Positions 14,364 to 21,358 of a DNA stretch of 31,299 nt are shown in pieces. Within the stretch, counting starts at the first letter, position 1. The number at the start of each line of letters is the position of its first letter. The DNA is taken from NCBI GenBank assembly GCA_023544495.1, contig JAMJFV010000007.1, positions 1-31,299 on the forward strand, in the 5' to 3' direction. The stretch comes from ANME-2 cluster archaeon. Lineage in GTDB: Archaea; Halobacteriota; Methanosarcinia; Methanosarcinales; Methanocomedenaceae. Made by a program: the position numbers and the translations under genes. The notes beneath the pieces were generated by a model. That model saw only the letters and a list, made by a program, of their open reading frames with translations. It had not been told where the DNA came from and searched no databases.

Positions 14364-15167
14364 CTATGAACTGATCTTCTTTGCAGCCTCGGCAAACATC
14401 TGGTCAGATAGTCCATTCACTTTTTCGATGGGTGCATGCACATCCACCATAATGAAATATTCATCCTGTGCCGTCTCTCCATGCATACAGAGCAGGTCGC
14501 CACTGGCCTGTGCTATGTAACTATTGCCCTGCCTTCCAATTGGGAGAAAAGCTCCATCATTGATGCTATCCCAGTAAAAGTACATTCCATTTGGTCTCTT
14601 TGCACCTTCCAAAAAGCCCTGCCATATCCAGAAGGTAACACCATCGAACTGCTTTGGCAGAGTATTCCAGCCCGTCTCTGTTGTATAGTAGGTAAGAACT
14701 TCACTGGCTGCTTGGGCACTTTCCATTTTGTACACTGAATATTCCACTTCAAAATTGGTCTGTAATGAATCACTGATATACAGCACATGGGCACTGTCTT
14801 TTACTTTTGATGCAAATCGCCCTCCGGACTCGTCATTTAACGGATCGTTCAGAAGCTTGACACGCCTCATCCCGCTAATGTTATCCGGGAAAAAACCTGA
14901 CAATTCAGGTTTCAGATAAGGGTCTGGTATGTTTCCCGTATATAATGTAGCCTGTTCGATTGTACCGGTATCAGGTTTATCGACTGGTGCAACCGGGTTT
15001 GCACCGCTTGATAGCAGATAGGCGATTACTACCAGCAACAGACTTATTACCACGATATAGGGTGTGTTGGTAGGGGGAGCTTTTTTTTCCTTTACCGGTA
15101 CGGCATGTTCACTCCGTTTGACTGGTGAAACGCTGTTGCCTTTTGAGATGCTTTTCTTTTTCGCCAA
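14364..15167 (-). CDS. membrane-anchored extracytoplasmic protein of unknown function
   Basis: Not recognised. The protein is about 267 aa: a Lys-rich cytoplasmic N-terminus (AKKKSISKG), one transmembrane segment at about residues 35-55 (YIVVISLLLVVIAYLL) and a soluble domain of about 210 residues that should face outside. The soluble part is aromatic-rich (VTFWIWQGFLE, MYFYWDS) and ends with a helix. No catalytic motif or cysteine pattern is evident; only one Cys is seen. The start is uncertain: TTG at 15167 follows a GAGTGATC sequence resembling the archaeal Shine-Dalgarno region, while a GTG at 15176 would add three residues. The neighbours are an A24 peptidase upstream and the GDT1-type transporter downstream, same strand. 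Confidence 0.6.
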   Translation of the reverse strand: MAKKKSISKGNSVSPVKRSEHAVPVKEKKAPPTNTPYIVVISLLLVVIAYLLSSGANPVAPVDKPDTGTIEQATLYTGNIPDPYLKPELSGFFPDNISGMRRVKLLNDPLNDESGGRFASKVKDSAHVLYISDSLQTNFEVEYSVYKMESAQAASEVLTYYTTETGWNTLPKQFDGVTFWIWQGFLEGAKRPNGMYFYWDSINDGAFLPIGRQGNSYIAQASGDLLCMHGETAQDEYFIMVDVHAPIEKVNGLSDQMFAEAAKKISS

Positions 15168-15203
15168 AATGATCACTCATATTCATTAATGAAAACATTA
15201 TAA

Positions 15204-15974
15204 TTACCCGCCTATTAATAAGAGTTTTGTGAGATAAAATATAAGATCCCCGAAAAATACTGCCGTAAAGAATCCCAGGGTTATGGGAATCATGAAAGGC
15301 AACCCCGGCGTGACCCATACCCGTCGCGGGATCAGTTCCCGGGCAGCATATTCTTCAAGCTTCCCAACAATTTCGTCATCTACCTTGACACCGTTACGTC
15401 TGAACCGTGTACGGATTTCACCATCAGATAGTGAATATTCCTCGATCAACTTGATATGCCGCCCCGACAGTTTTGAAATATCGGTCTTGAAACCCACAAA
15501 AAGGTATGCCGGCCTTTGCAGTATCTCACGCGGCTTTAACATGAGCAGGTTAAAGACCAGCATTCCAAGAGGCACAACTATCGTTAGCAATACAGCATTG
15601 CCAAATACACTAAAAGCGAACAGTCCGATCAAAGGTACGCCCTCTAACGGGAAGTATGTGCCTGATATCTGTATCTGGGGGTAGACCGGGAACAAAATGG
15701 ACAATATTATCAGGCTCTTGGCATCTGCCCCTCCAAAGCCCCCTAACTGGAAGATTATGTACACAAAGACATACATTATGATAGCCGATATCAACAGTGA
15801 GACCAGGGCCTGAATACCACCTGCCATAATGTCATTGGCAACAAACAGGGCAACGCCCATAAGCATGAGCTTCCATACCTGGTTTGAAACCCTGCGTGTC
15901 TGGATGTCCGTGTAACATGAGTAGAGAAGAAATGGTGCGCAATAGAGCACCTTTAATAGTTCGATTACGTCCAT
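15204..15974 (-). CDS. A24-family prepilin/preflagellin peptidase
   Basis: A 256-aa polytopic membrane aspartyl protease of the TadV/FlaK/PibD type. The two catalytic aspartates are visible in YTDIQTRRVSN (D23) and GGFGGADAKSL (D84), each at a membrane-cytosol boundary. Between the later membrane segments there is a cytoplasmic insertion of about 85 residues (KPREILQRP to RRVWVTPGLPF) that is larger than in short PibD proteins. The family removes class III signal peptides from archaellins and type IV pilins. The ATG at 15974 is preferred because the upstream in-frame ATG at 16010 lies inside mptD. It is 16 nt downstream of mptD. No pilin or archaellin gene is in the window, so the substrates are unknown. 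Confidence 0.85.
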   Translation of the reverse strand: MDVIELLKVLYCAPFLLYSCYTDIQTRRVSNQVWKLMLMGVALFVANDIMAGGIQALVSLLISAIIMYVFVYIIFQLGGFGGADAKSLIILSILFPVYPQIQISGTYFPLEGVPLIGLFAFSVFGNAVLLTIVVPLGMLVFNLLMLKPREILQRPAYLFVGFKTDISKLSGRHIKLIEEYSLSDGEIRTRFRRNGVKVDDEIVGKLEEYAARELIPRRVWVTPGLPFMIPITLGFFTAVFFGDLIFYLTKLLLIGG

Positions 15975-15990
15975 GGTATCTTTTTCCGTT

Positions 15991-16347
15991 TTACTTTTCA
16001 CGTACTTCAATTATTTGCATCAGAGGGTAATCACGTTCTCTATCGAATTTCAATCCTACCCTCGCTGTGATATCGTTGAACATGATGGTGGCTTCCACAT
16101 CCAGCATTCGTCCTTCAAGTTCACAATATCCGAATTCTCCACCAGCTTTTTCATCTACCATATCCCTGTCAATGGTTACAATGATGTTACGGACATAAGG
16201 CTGGACTGAAATGCACTGGCTGATAGCTGTTTCCAGGCTATCAACGGTTTTGCGGTTTACCGGCGAGCCTACGAACTGGTGATAGAGGGCACCCAATTTT
16301 ATCCCGGCTTCAAATAATGCATTATCCCTGTCAGTTATTACCATCAT
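15991..16347 (-). CDS. mptD: archaeal dihydroneopterin aldolase MptD
   Basis: A protein of about 118 aa matching the archaeal MptD family (former DUF372), which cleaves 7,8-dihydroneopterin to 6-hydroxymethyl-dihydropterin and glycolaldehyde in tetrahydromethanopterin synthesis. The diagnostic stretch is EAGIKLGALYHQFVGSPV near the N-terminus, followed by a short a/b domain with NIIVTIDRDMV. Length is typical. Several starts are possible: ATG at 16347 or 16344, or 16356. The TATA-like element centred near 16372 is 25 nt from 16347 and no Shine-Dalgarno is seen, so a leaderless start at 16347 is favoured. The gene is divergent from the receiver-CheC gene. It supports a C1-metabolising (methanogen or ANME) host. 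Confidence 0.85.
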   Translation of the reverse strand: MMVITDRDNALFEAGIKLGALYHQFVGSPVNRKTVDSLETAISQCISVQPYVRNIIVTIDRDMVDEKAGGEFGYCELEGRMLDVEATIMFNDITARVGLKFDRERDYPLMQIIEVREK

Positions 16348-16367
16348 TATGCACATACCAGGAGAAA

Positions 16368-16393
16368 GTATAAACCATTTACCTTTTTATACT
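16368..16393. promoter_or_regulatory. divergent TATA boxes for mptD and the receiver-CheC gene
   Basis: Reading minus, TTTATACTT (about 16367-16375) sits 25 nt from the mptD ATG. Reading plus, TTTTTATACTA (16384-16393) predicts a start site near 16414, leaving a leader of about 22 nt with CCGGAGA as Shine-Dalgarno before the ATG at 16436. The two promoters are nearly back to back. Confidence 0.5.
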
Positions 16394-16435
16394 ATCGTTC
16401 AAATGGAACGTATATCATACTAACCGGAGACGACA

Positions 16436-17203
16436 ATGGTACACTTATTTGTTGCAGAAGATTCCAAACTTATTCGTGAGGTAATACGGACCATAATTGA
16501 AGATCACGCTTCTGAGGTCATTCGATCTGATGATGGCCTTGCTGCAGTAAGTGAATTTGAACATGAAGGGGATGATATCATGTTTTTGGACCTTGGAATG
16601 CCTGATGAGAAGGGTCTCAGGGCCGTATATGATATCATCAACTCGATACCTGAAGCAACCGTTGATGTGTACAGGACCGGACCTGAGAAAAAGGGCCCGG
16701 AAAATGTCCTTCATTCAGGTTTGGATTCGGCGATCCAGTCTGTTGCTGTAATGGCGAACAAGACTGCTAAATACAACATTATTAAGGAAAAGATCATAAA
16801 AAAGGATGGGCTGGAACAATGTATCGCTCGTTCGAGCCTGGGTGTATTCTTTGAAATTTCCGGTGATATGAAAGGTGGGGCTGCGCTGATGTTACCTATG
16901 AAGGATATTCTCAACACCATGGGTGTTTTCAAGATAGACTTCACGGTACAGGAAGGGACTACCCAGAAGATCATCAATGAACTTGGGAGTGTGCTCATAA
17001 AAGGTATTCTCGAAGTCATGGAAAAAAAGATGCAAAAGAAATTCTCGCTGGGCATTGCCACACCTGTCATGGGGAATAGCCTTGGAAAACGTTTTAATGA
17101 TGTACTGGAAGATGATGACGAGTGTACTATATTAACATTACAGCTTGTCGTGGATAACAAGAACATCAACACCAGTTTCATTATTTCGTGGGTCCCGCCA
17201 TAA
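16436..17203 (+). CDS. receiver domain fused to CheC/CheX-like domain
   Basis: A 255-aa protein. Residues 1 to about 75 follow a response-regulator receiver: FVAEDSKLIREVIRTII with the acidic pair E8/D9, and DIMFLDLGMPDEKG with the phospho-acceptor D52. The rest of the receiver is abnormal, because the usual S/T and K strands and the GAxxYxxKP end are not seen after residue 75. Residues about 115-255 resemble CheC-type domains (FFEISGDMKGGAALMLPMKD, then ELGSVLIKGILEVMEKKM). The CheC ExxN phosphatase motif reads ELGS here, so the catalytic Asn appears to be lost. A chemotaxis-like or phosphorelay adaptor role is inferred; no other che genes are present. GGAG lies 9 nt upstream of the ATG. Confidence 0.7.
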   Translation: MVHLFVAEDSKLIREVIRTIIEDHASEVIRSDDGLAAVSEFEHEGDDIMFLDLGMPDEKGLRAVYDIINSIPEATVDVYRTGPEKKGPENVLHSGLDSAIQSVAVMANKTAKYNIIKEKIIKKDGLEQCIARSSLGVFFEISGDMKGGAALMLPMKDILNTMGVFKIDFTVQEGTTQKIINELGSVLIKGILEVMEKKMQKKFSLGIATPVMGNSLGKRFNDVLEDDDECTILTLQLVVDNKNINTSFIISWVPP

Positions 17204-17209
17204 GTCTGC

Positions 17210-17456
17210 ATGCAGGAACAGCATCTGCATATTTTATGCGGTCCTCCCACATCTGGATCGGTAACTTCCGGCAGCGTGGATAATATTCAGGTAAATACCA
17301 TTAATGTGGGCGGCACAGGTACGGTCAGTATGAGCCCTGACGAAGCTTTCGTATACCTGGGCGTGCAGACAGTCAAATGATGCACAGAGTGCCCAGCAGG
17401 AAAATGCCTCAAAGATGGAGAAGATAATCAATGCACTGAAAAGTTCAGGTATTTGA
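17210..17456 (+). pseudogene. frameshifted fragment of a SIMPL (DUF541) domain protein
   Basis: From the ATG at 17210 the frame reads into INVGGTGTVSMSPDEAFVYL then GVQTVK and hits TGA near 17391. Shifting by one base at the GTCAAATGATGC junction restores NDAQSAQQENASKMEKIINA followed by LKSSGI and a stop at 17454-17456. Together these match the N-terminal part of SIMPL/DUF541 domains (GTGxVxxxPDxA...GVQT...AQxxNAxKMxxIIxALKxxGI). Only about 80 residues of a normally 220-aa protein remain, so this is a decayed gene rather than a sequencing slip alone. The rest of the gap up to 17547 contains an AATATAAAG TATA-like box at 17519-17527. Confidence 0.75.
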
Positions 17457-17547
17457 GTGGCGGAGGTATATTTAATGATGTTGTTTGTACATAGGGGGCA
17501 GCAGAAAACCTCACTGGAATATAAAGCGTGAATGTACATGAGACGTT

Positions 17548-17775
17548 TTGGAACACTGGCGAAATGAGGTGAAGAACGTCACTGTGACTGTGATATTTAC
17601 AGACTTAGCACATGACAGAGTAGTCAGAAAAATGGTGGTAGAAGGTGTAGATCTGCTTCCGGATGGTGAGGTATCGGTGGAATTTGATGTTGAGTATTTA
17701 AGAGAGTTGACTATACCAAAAACATCAGTAGGCGTTAACGTTATATTCACTGAAAATAAGAGAAATCATTACTGA
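17548..17775 (+). CDS. small protein of unknown function, coupled to the caspase-like gene
   Basis: Not recognised. It encodes up to 75 aa from a TTG at 17548; GTG codons at 17566 and later are alternative starts, and an in-frame stop lies just upstream. The product is acidic and beta-rich (VTVTVIFTDLAHDRVVRKMV, then EVSVEFDVEYLREL and SVGVNVIFTENKR), suggesting a small Ig-like or ferredoxin-like sandwich. Its TGA overlaps the ATG of the next gene (TGATG), so translational coupling is likely and the two products may act together. A TATA-like AATATAAAG lies about 25 nt upstream of the TTG. It could instead be the remnant C-terminus of a longer gene, given the decayed SIMPL fragment next to it. 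Confidence 0.45.
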   Translation: MEHWRNEVKNVTVTVIFTDLAHDRVVRKMVVEGVDLLPDGEVSVEFDVEYLRELTIPKTSVGVNVIFTENKRNHY

Positions 17776-18485
17776 TGTCTCATACGAGCCGTAATTCACC
17801 CAGATATGATATGCTGTTCGATGGTGGTACATTCAATGCCACCCTCCTCATCGGGCCTGACCCGTGGAGTGCTTATTACGACTATAGCGTATTCCTTGGA
17901 GCCAGGCTCAGGCTCAGGAACATCGGATTCAGGATAACTGAACATCGTAGCGGGTATGACGGATTAAGGACCACATTCAACTATGATGGTCGTGAAATTA
18001 CCGCGCGCATACGTCTAGTCCACGGCAGGGATTATGATAATGACCTGCAGGAACTCTGGCAGGAATCCCTCATACATGAGGATGTCATATACCTGAAATC
18101 CCATGCAGGATATGGTAAACATATCAGCCTGAGCGACGATGTGGGTATTTTTACTGAAGCAATGAAAGCAGGATTTGACCATCCCGGTAAAAAACCGTAT
18201 CAATTGTATTATCTTGACTGCTGTAAAAGTGAAATGTATTACAAAGATGCTTTCAGGGACTTTGTGGGATATGAAGGTGTAGACCTTATCCTGCACCAGT
18301 GGTTCTGCGATTACAAGAAAATAGGGCAAATGGCTGTGCTCTTCCGGGAACTGATGGCGGGGTCAGATTTTGAGAAAATTGTTGCTGAAATGAACGATGA
18401 ATACGGGATACCTCATTTTGATGTTGAGGATGACCCTGCAGATATGAGACTTGATCGCACAATGGTAACATATTCTTTAGGTTAA
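17775..18485 (+). CDS. candidate caspase-like (clan CD) cysteine peptidase-fold protein
   Basis: A 236-aa protein not assignable to a named family, but its layout resembles caspase/CHAT/gingipain-like peptidases. An opening strand and helix region (TLLIGPDPW...YSVFLGARLRLRNIGF) is followed by a strand plus His motif, VIYLKSHAGYGKHI (H110-A-G), and about 40 residues later a strand plus Cys motif, YYLDCCKSEM (C149/C150). After that comes LILHQWFCDYKKIGQMAVLF, like the post-cysteine strand and helix of that fold. The His-x-Gly and Asp-Cys spacing fits a catalytic dyad. There is no signal peptide, so the protein is cytoplasmic. It is translated by coupling to the 75-aa gene. The assignment rests on motif pattern only. 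Confidence 0.5.
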   Translation: MSHTSRNSPRYDMLFDGGTFNATLLIGPDPWSAYYDYSVFLGARLRLRNIGFRITEHRSGYDGLRTTFNYDGREITARIRLVHGRDYDNDLQELWQESLIHEDVIYLKSHAGYGKHISLSDDVGIFTEAMKAGFDHPGKKPYQLYYLDCCKSEMYYKDAFRDFVGYEGVDLILHQWFCDYKKIGQMAVLFRELMAGSDFEKIVAEMNDEYGIPHFDVEDDPADMRLDRTMVTYSLG

Positions 18486-18744
18486 CAACTGCAAACGAAT
18501 ACCATAACAGTATGTGTTTCTCATTACGATTTATCTGTATATGTGAACTCAAACTGAGAATAATTCCACAGGATACTGGCAGTAATTTCAATCCTTGTGC
18601 ATCGGAATTGATTTTCAGAAATATTCATGGTGTTCATCAGCGGTTTATTGTATAGACCATACATTATGATGTGATAGATATGGGAAAAAATAAGGAGATT
18701 TAACCTGATGTAGTGGGAGATCAGGTATTAATCACCTTGATGCT

Positions 18745-19791
18745 TTAACTTTTAAGAGAAATGTTTACCGTTTTCGAAGTTCCATCATCGATATCCAACC
18801 TGATCTGCCAGGTTGCATTTGACATATTTCTCGTCGCGAGATTATACCTGTACATATGGCTCGTGGTAAATATGAAGACATCATCAGTTGGCTCAGTTTC
18901 AGTCACATAAGGTTCTGAATATGTCCTTGTAGTTGTCGAGGTCATCCTGGTGATACTTAATCGTACAATTGCATCTGTGATATCGTCACCATTAGCATCA
19001 TGTAATTGAAACCTAATCGGGACTTTACTTCCCAGCCTGAAGACACTACTGTCATCATTTTTTATGGGTGCCAGGAAACCATTAAAATCGTACATGACTT
19101 TCCATCTCCATGTGTACCTTACGCTTCCGTTGTCATTTGCTGCTATTGCGCTTACGTCCCAGGTTCCTGCGGCTGCGCTGTCATTAGTATATCGTGCTTC
19201 TGAAACAGTTCCATTCGATTGGGCCAGATTTCCGTTGATATACCAGGATACGTCAGCACCCTGATCAACCGTGATGTTAAATGTCCGTGAAGCCCCGGTA
19301 ATATCTTGTACGGGAGATAGCGGATAAAAGTTGAGCATCGATGGAGGGTTCAATGGTTCTGGTATAGATGGAGGAAGTGGGGAACCCGGATCTGATACGG
19401 TCGAATGGCATACGGTACAATCCCATAGTATTTCGGGATAATATGTCTGATTTTGAGCATCATATTTCATTGGATGGCAATCTGAACAAACAAATAACCC
19501 TTCCACCAAAAGGAGATGATGGGCATCCGTATGATCTGTTCCGGCATGGCAGATCAGACAATTCCTGATCACTTCAGGATAATATTCCTGATTTAGTGAA
19601 TCATATTGCATCATATGGCAATCTGTGCATTGATACATTCCATCTGGCACCAGAAGATGATGCCTGTCTACGGTAATACTATGACAACGTCTGCAATTTT
19701 CCTCAGTAGTATATGAAGGAGACGATGAGGATACATAGCTGATGAAGATCAGGAATAATACAGCATAGCTCAAAATCCAACGTAATTTCAT
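18745..19791 (-). CDS. secreted five-haem c-type cytochrome with PxKF-like C-terminal domain
   Basis: A 348-aa exported protein. The signal peptide spans about residues 1-22 (WILSYAVLFLIFISYVSSSS). Five CxxCH haem motifs follow at C33, C55, C78, C102 and C125, with HH pairs as likely distal ligands. Residues about 44-83 and 91-130 are a 47-residue direct repeat (HHLL...CxxCH...NQxYYPE...CxxCH), a duplicated dihaem unit. A Pro-rich linker leads to an Ig-like domain (VDQGADVSWYINGNLAQSNG) and a C-terminal beta domain (FNGFLAPIKNDDSS...VPIRFQLHDANGD) like the PxKF domain of surface proteins. The ATG at 19791 is chosen for the signal peptide. It is the last gene of the cytochrome/subtilase cluster, 69 nt after the protease, and probably acts in extracellular electron transfer. 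The 259-nt gap beyond it (18486-18744) shows nothing recognisable. Confidence 0.85.
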   Translation of the reverse strand: MKLRWILSYAVLFLIFISYVSSSSPSYTTEENCRRCHSITVDRHHLLVPDGMYQCTDCHMMQYDSLNQEYYPEVIRNCLICHAGTDHTDAHHLLLVEGLFVCSDCHPMKYDAQNQTYYPEILWDCTVCHSTVSDPGSPLPPSIPEPLNPPSMLNFYPLSPVQDITGASRTFNITVDQGADVSWYINGNLAQSNGTVSEARYTNDSAAAGTWDVSAIAANDNGSVRYTWRWKVMYDFNGFLAPIKNDDSSVFRLGSKVPIRFQLHDANGDDITDAIVRLSITRMTSTTTRTYSEPYVTETEPTDDVFIFTTSHMYRYNLATRNMSNATWQIRLDIDDGTSKTVNISLKS

Positions 19792-19860
19792 ATGTTCTTT
19801 ACCCCTTTTACCGTTACTTCCTCCTGACATCATCCGGATCAAGTCACTATTCCTTCATCA

Positions 19861-21339
19861 TTATCCTCTGATCGTAACATACCCTGTTGATCCTCTTACT
19901 CCATAAGGTATGAACACAATTTCGAGCATGTCCGAGACATTCAGATCGACACAAATATTTTGCGGCATATTTGATTTTTTGAAATTATACCTGGAAGAGA
20001 GATCATTTCGAATGACCCCATTCTCATAGACTTCCATATTAATGTGTGATAAATTGATATTTTGCATCAATACTGAATAGTTTCCTGTCAATAATTCTAC
20101 GTATCCGGCATTATTTTTCGGTGGACTATATGTCCTTGTCAATGTTAATTCTCTTGTCCCGGAAATTTCCATGACTGCCATCTGTGCATCTGCCAAACCG
20201 TATCCATATAGGTTATCCCTTCCCGGATCACCCAGATCTATCGCATTGTGCAGCAGGATCCTGACATCATTGTTGTTTCTTACTCCATCTCCATTCACAT
20301 CCTGGAAATCTGACGACAGAATAAGAGCTGCCACACCTGTTACATGTGGAGCTGCCATGGAAGTTCCATCCATAATGCCATAGCCGCCCCTTATGGTTGA
20401 ATATATTCCCACTCCAGGCGCTGCAAGTTCGATTTCCTGACCAATGGGTGAAAAACGTGCGAGATGGTCATCCGCATCAGTAGCCGTAACGGCAATAACA
20501 GAGTCATATGCTGCCGGATATCTGACACTGCCCCCATTAGCGTTCCCTCCTGCTGCTACAAGAAGGACACCTGAATCATATGCATTATCAATAGCATTAT
20601 GTAATGCCTGTGAATCCTCAGTGCTCTGGATACTTATTGTTGCGATATCCATGTTGTTATCCACTGCCCACTGGATACCAGAGACGATCCAACTGGAAAG
20701 ACCAAAACCTGCCCCATCCAGGACCTTTACAGAATATATTTCTGCATTCGGTGCTACCCCTACCACTCCAATGCCGTTATTTTCCGCAGCGATTATTCCG
20801 GCAACATGAGTCCCGTGGCTACTGGAACTGTCATCGTAGTTGCCTGGATCAACGTTACCCTGTGGGTCCTGAACAAAACCAATACCGCCCTTATAGTTAT
20901 CGTTTAAGTCCTCATGGTCATAGTCGATCCCTGTATCGAGTATAGCTATCCTGATCCCGGTTCCATTAATACCCTGAGCATGCACCATATCGCTGCCAAT
21001 ATGCTGTACTCCCCATGAACTGGAGTACTCATCTGCCGCCGCCTCGAAAATTTGATCATATTCAACATAGGCCACTCGTGGATTTGTTTTCAATTTTTCG
21101 ATCTTATTCTCAGGTATTTTAGCAGCGATAGCCGGAATCAGATGGAAGCTCTTTTTCACGACTCCCCCATGCTCGTGTATCAGCACTTTTTCGATTGGAC
21201 CGACAGGGTGATGAAAACCAATGATAACATCGCGGTCTTCTGCAAGTGCAACTCCACTTACGATGAAAATCGCACAAAAAATTAACATTATTCTGTGCGG
21301 GGTCCTCATGCATCTGGAATAGGTTTGGTTAGGTGACAT
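19861..21339 (-). CDS. secreted subtilisin-like serine protease (S8)
   Basis: A 492-aa exported subtilase. A signal peptide (RIMLIFCAIFIVSGVALA) is followed by an I9-type propeptide (VIIGFHHPVG...KLKTNPRVAYVEYDQ) that would keep it inactive until processing. The catalytic residues are Asp135 in ILDTGIDYDHED, His175 in SHGTHVAGI, Ser327 in GTSMAAPHVTG and oxyanion Asn266 in AAGGNANGG. Right after the Ser helix is a dockerin-like acidic loop, DVNGDGVRNNND, probably binding Ca2+. About 100 residues at the C-terminus form an extra beta domain. The ATG at 21339 follows AGGA at a 6-nt spacing; an upstream frame overlaps the cytochrome gene. It lies 19 nt after an eight-haem cytochrome gene and 69 nt before another cytochrome, implying a role in maturing or turning over those proteins. 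Confidence 0.9.
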   Translation of the reverse strand: MSPNQTYSRCMRTPHRIMLIFCAIFIVSGVALAEDRDVIIGFHHPVGPIEKVLIHEHGGVVKKSFHLIPAIAAKIPENKIEKLKTNPRVAYVEYDQIFEAAADEYSSSWGVQHIGSDMVHAQGINGTGIRIAILDTGIDYDHEDLNDNYKGGIGFVQDPQGNVDPGNYDDSSSSHGTHVAGIIAAENNGIGVVGVAPNAEIYSVKVLDGAGFGLSSWIVSGIQWAVDNNMDIATISIQSTEDSQALHNAIDNAYDSGVLLVAAGGNANGGSVRYPAAYDSVIAVTATDADDHLARFSPIGQEIELAAPGVGIYSTIRGGYGIMDGTSMAAPHVTGVAALILSSDFQDVNGDGVRNNNDVRILLHNAIDLGDPGRDNLYGYGLADAQMAVMEISGTRELTLTRTYSPPKNNAGYVELLTGNYSVLMQNINLSHINMEVYENGVIRNDLSSRYNFKKSNMPQNICVDLNVSDMLEIVFIPYGVRGSTGYVTIRG

Positions 21340-21358
21340 AGTTATCCTGATCTCCATT

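Noticed and set aside
18486..18744. Possible gene or RNA in the gap between the caspase-like gene and the five-haem cytochrome
   Set aside because: No open frame with coding character, no stable stem and no clear promoter could be found.
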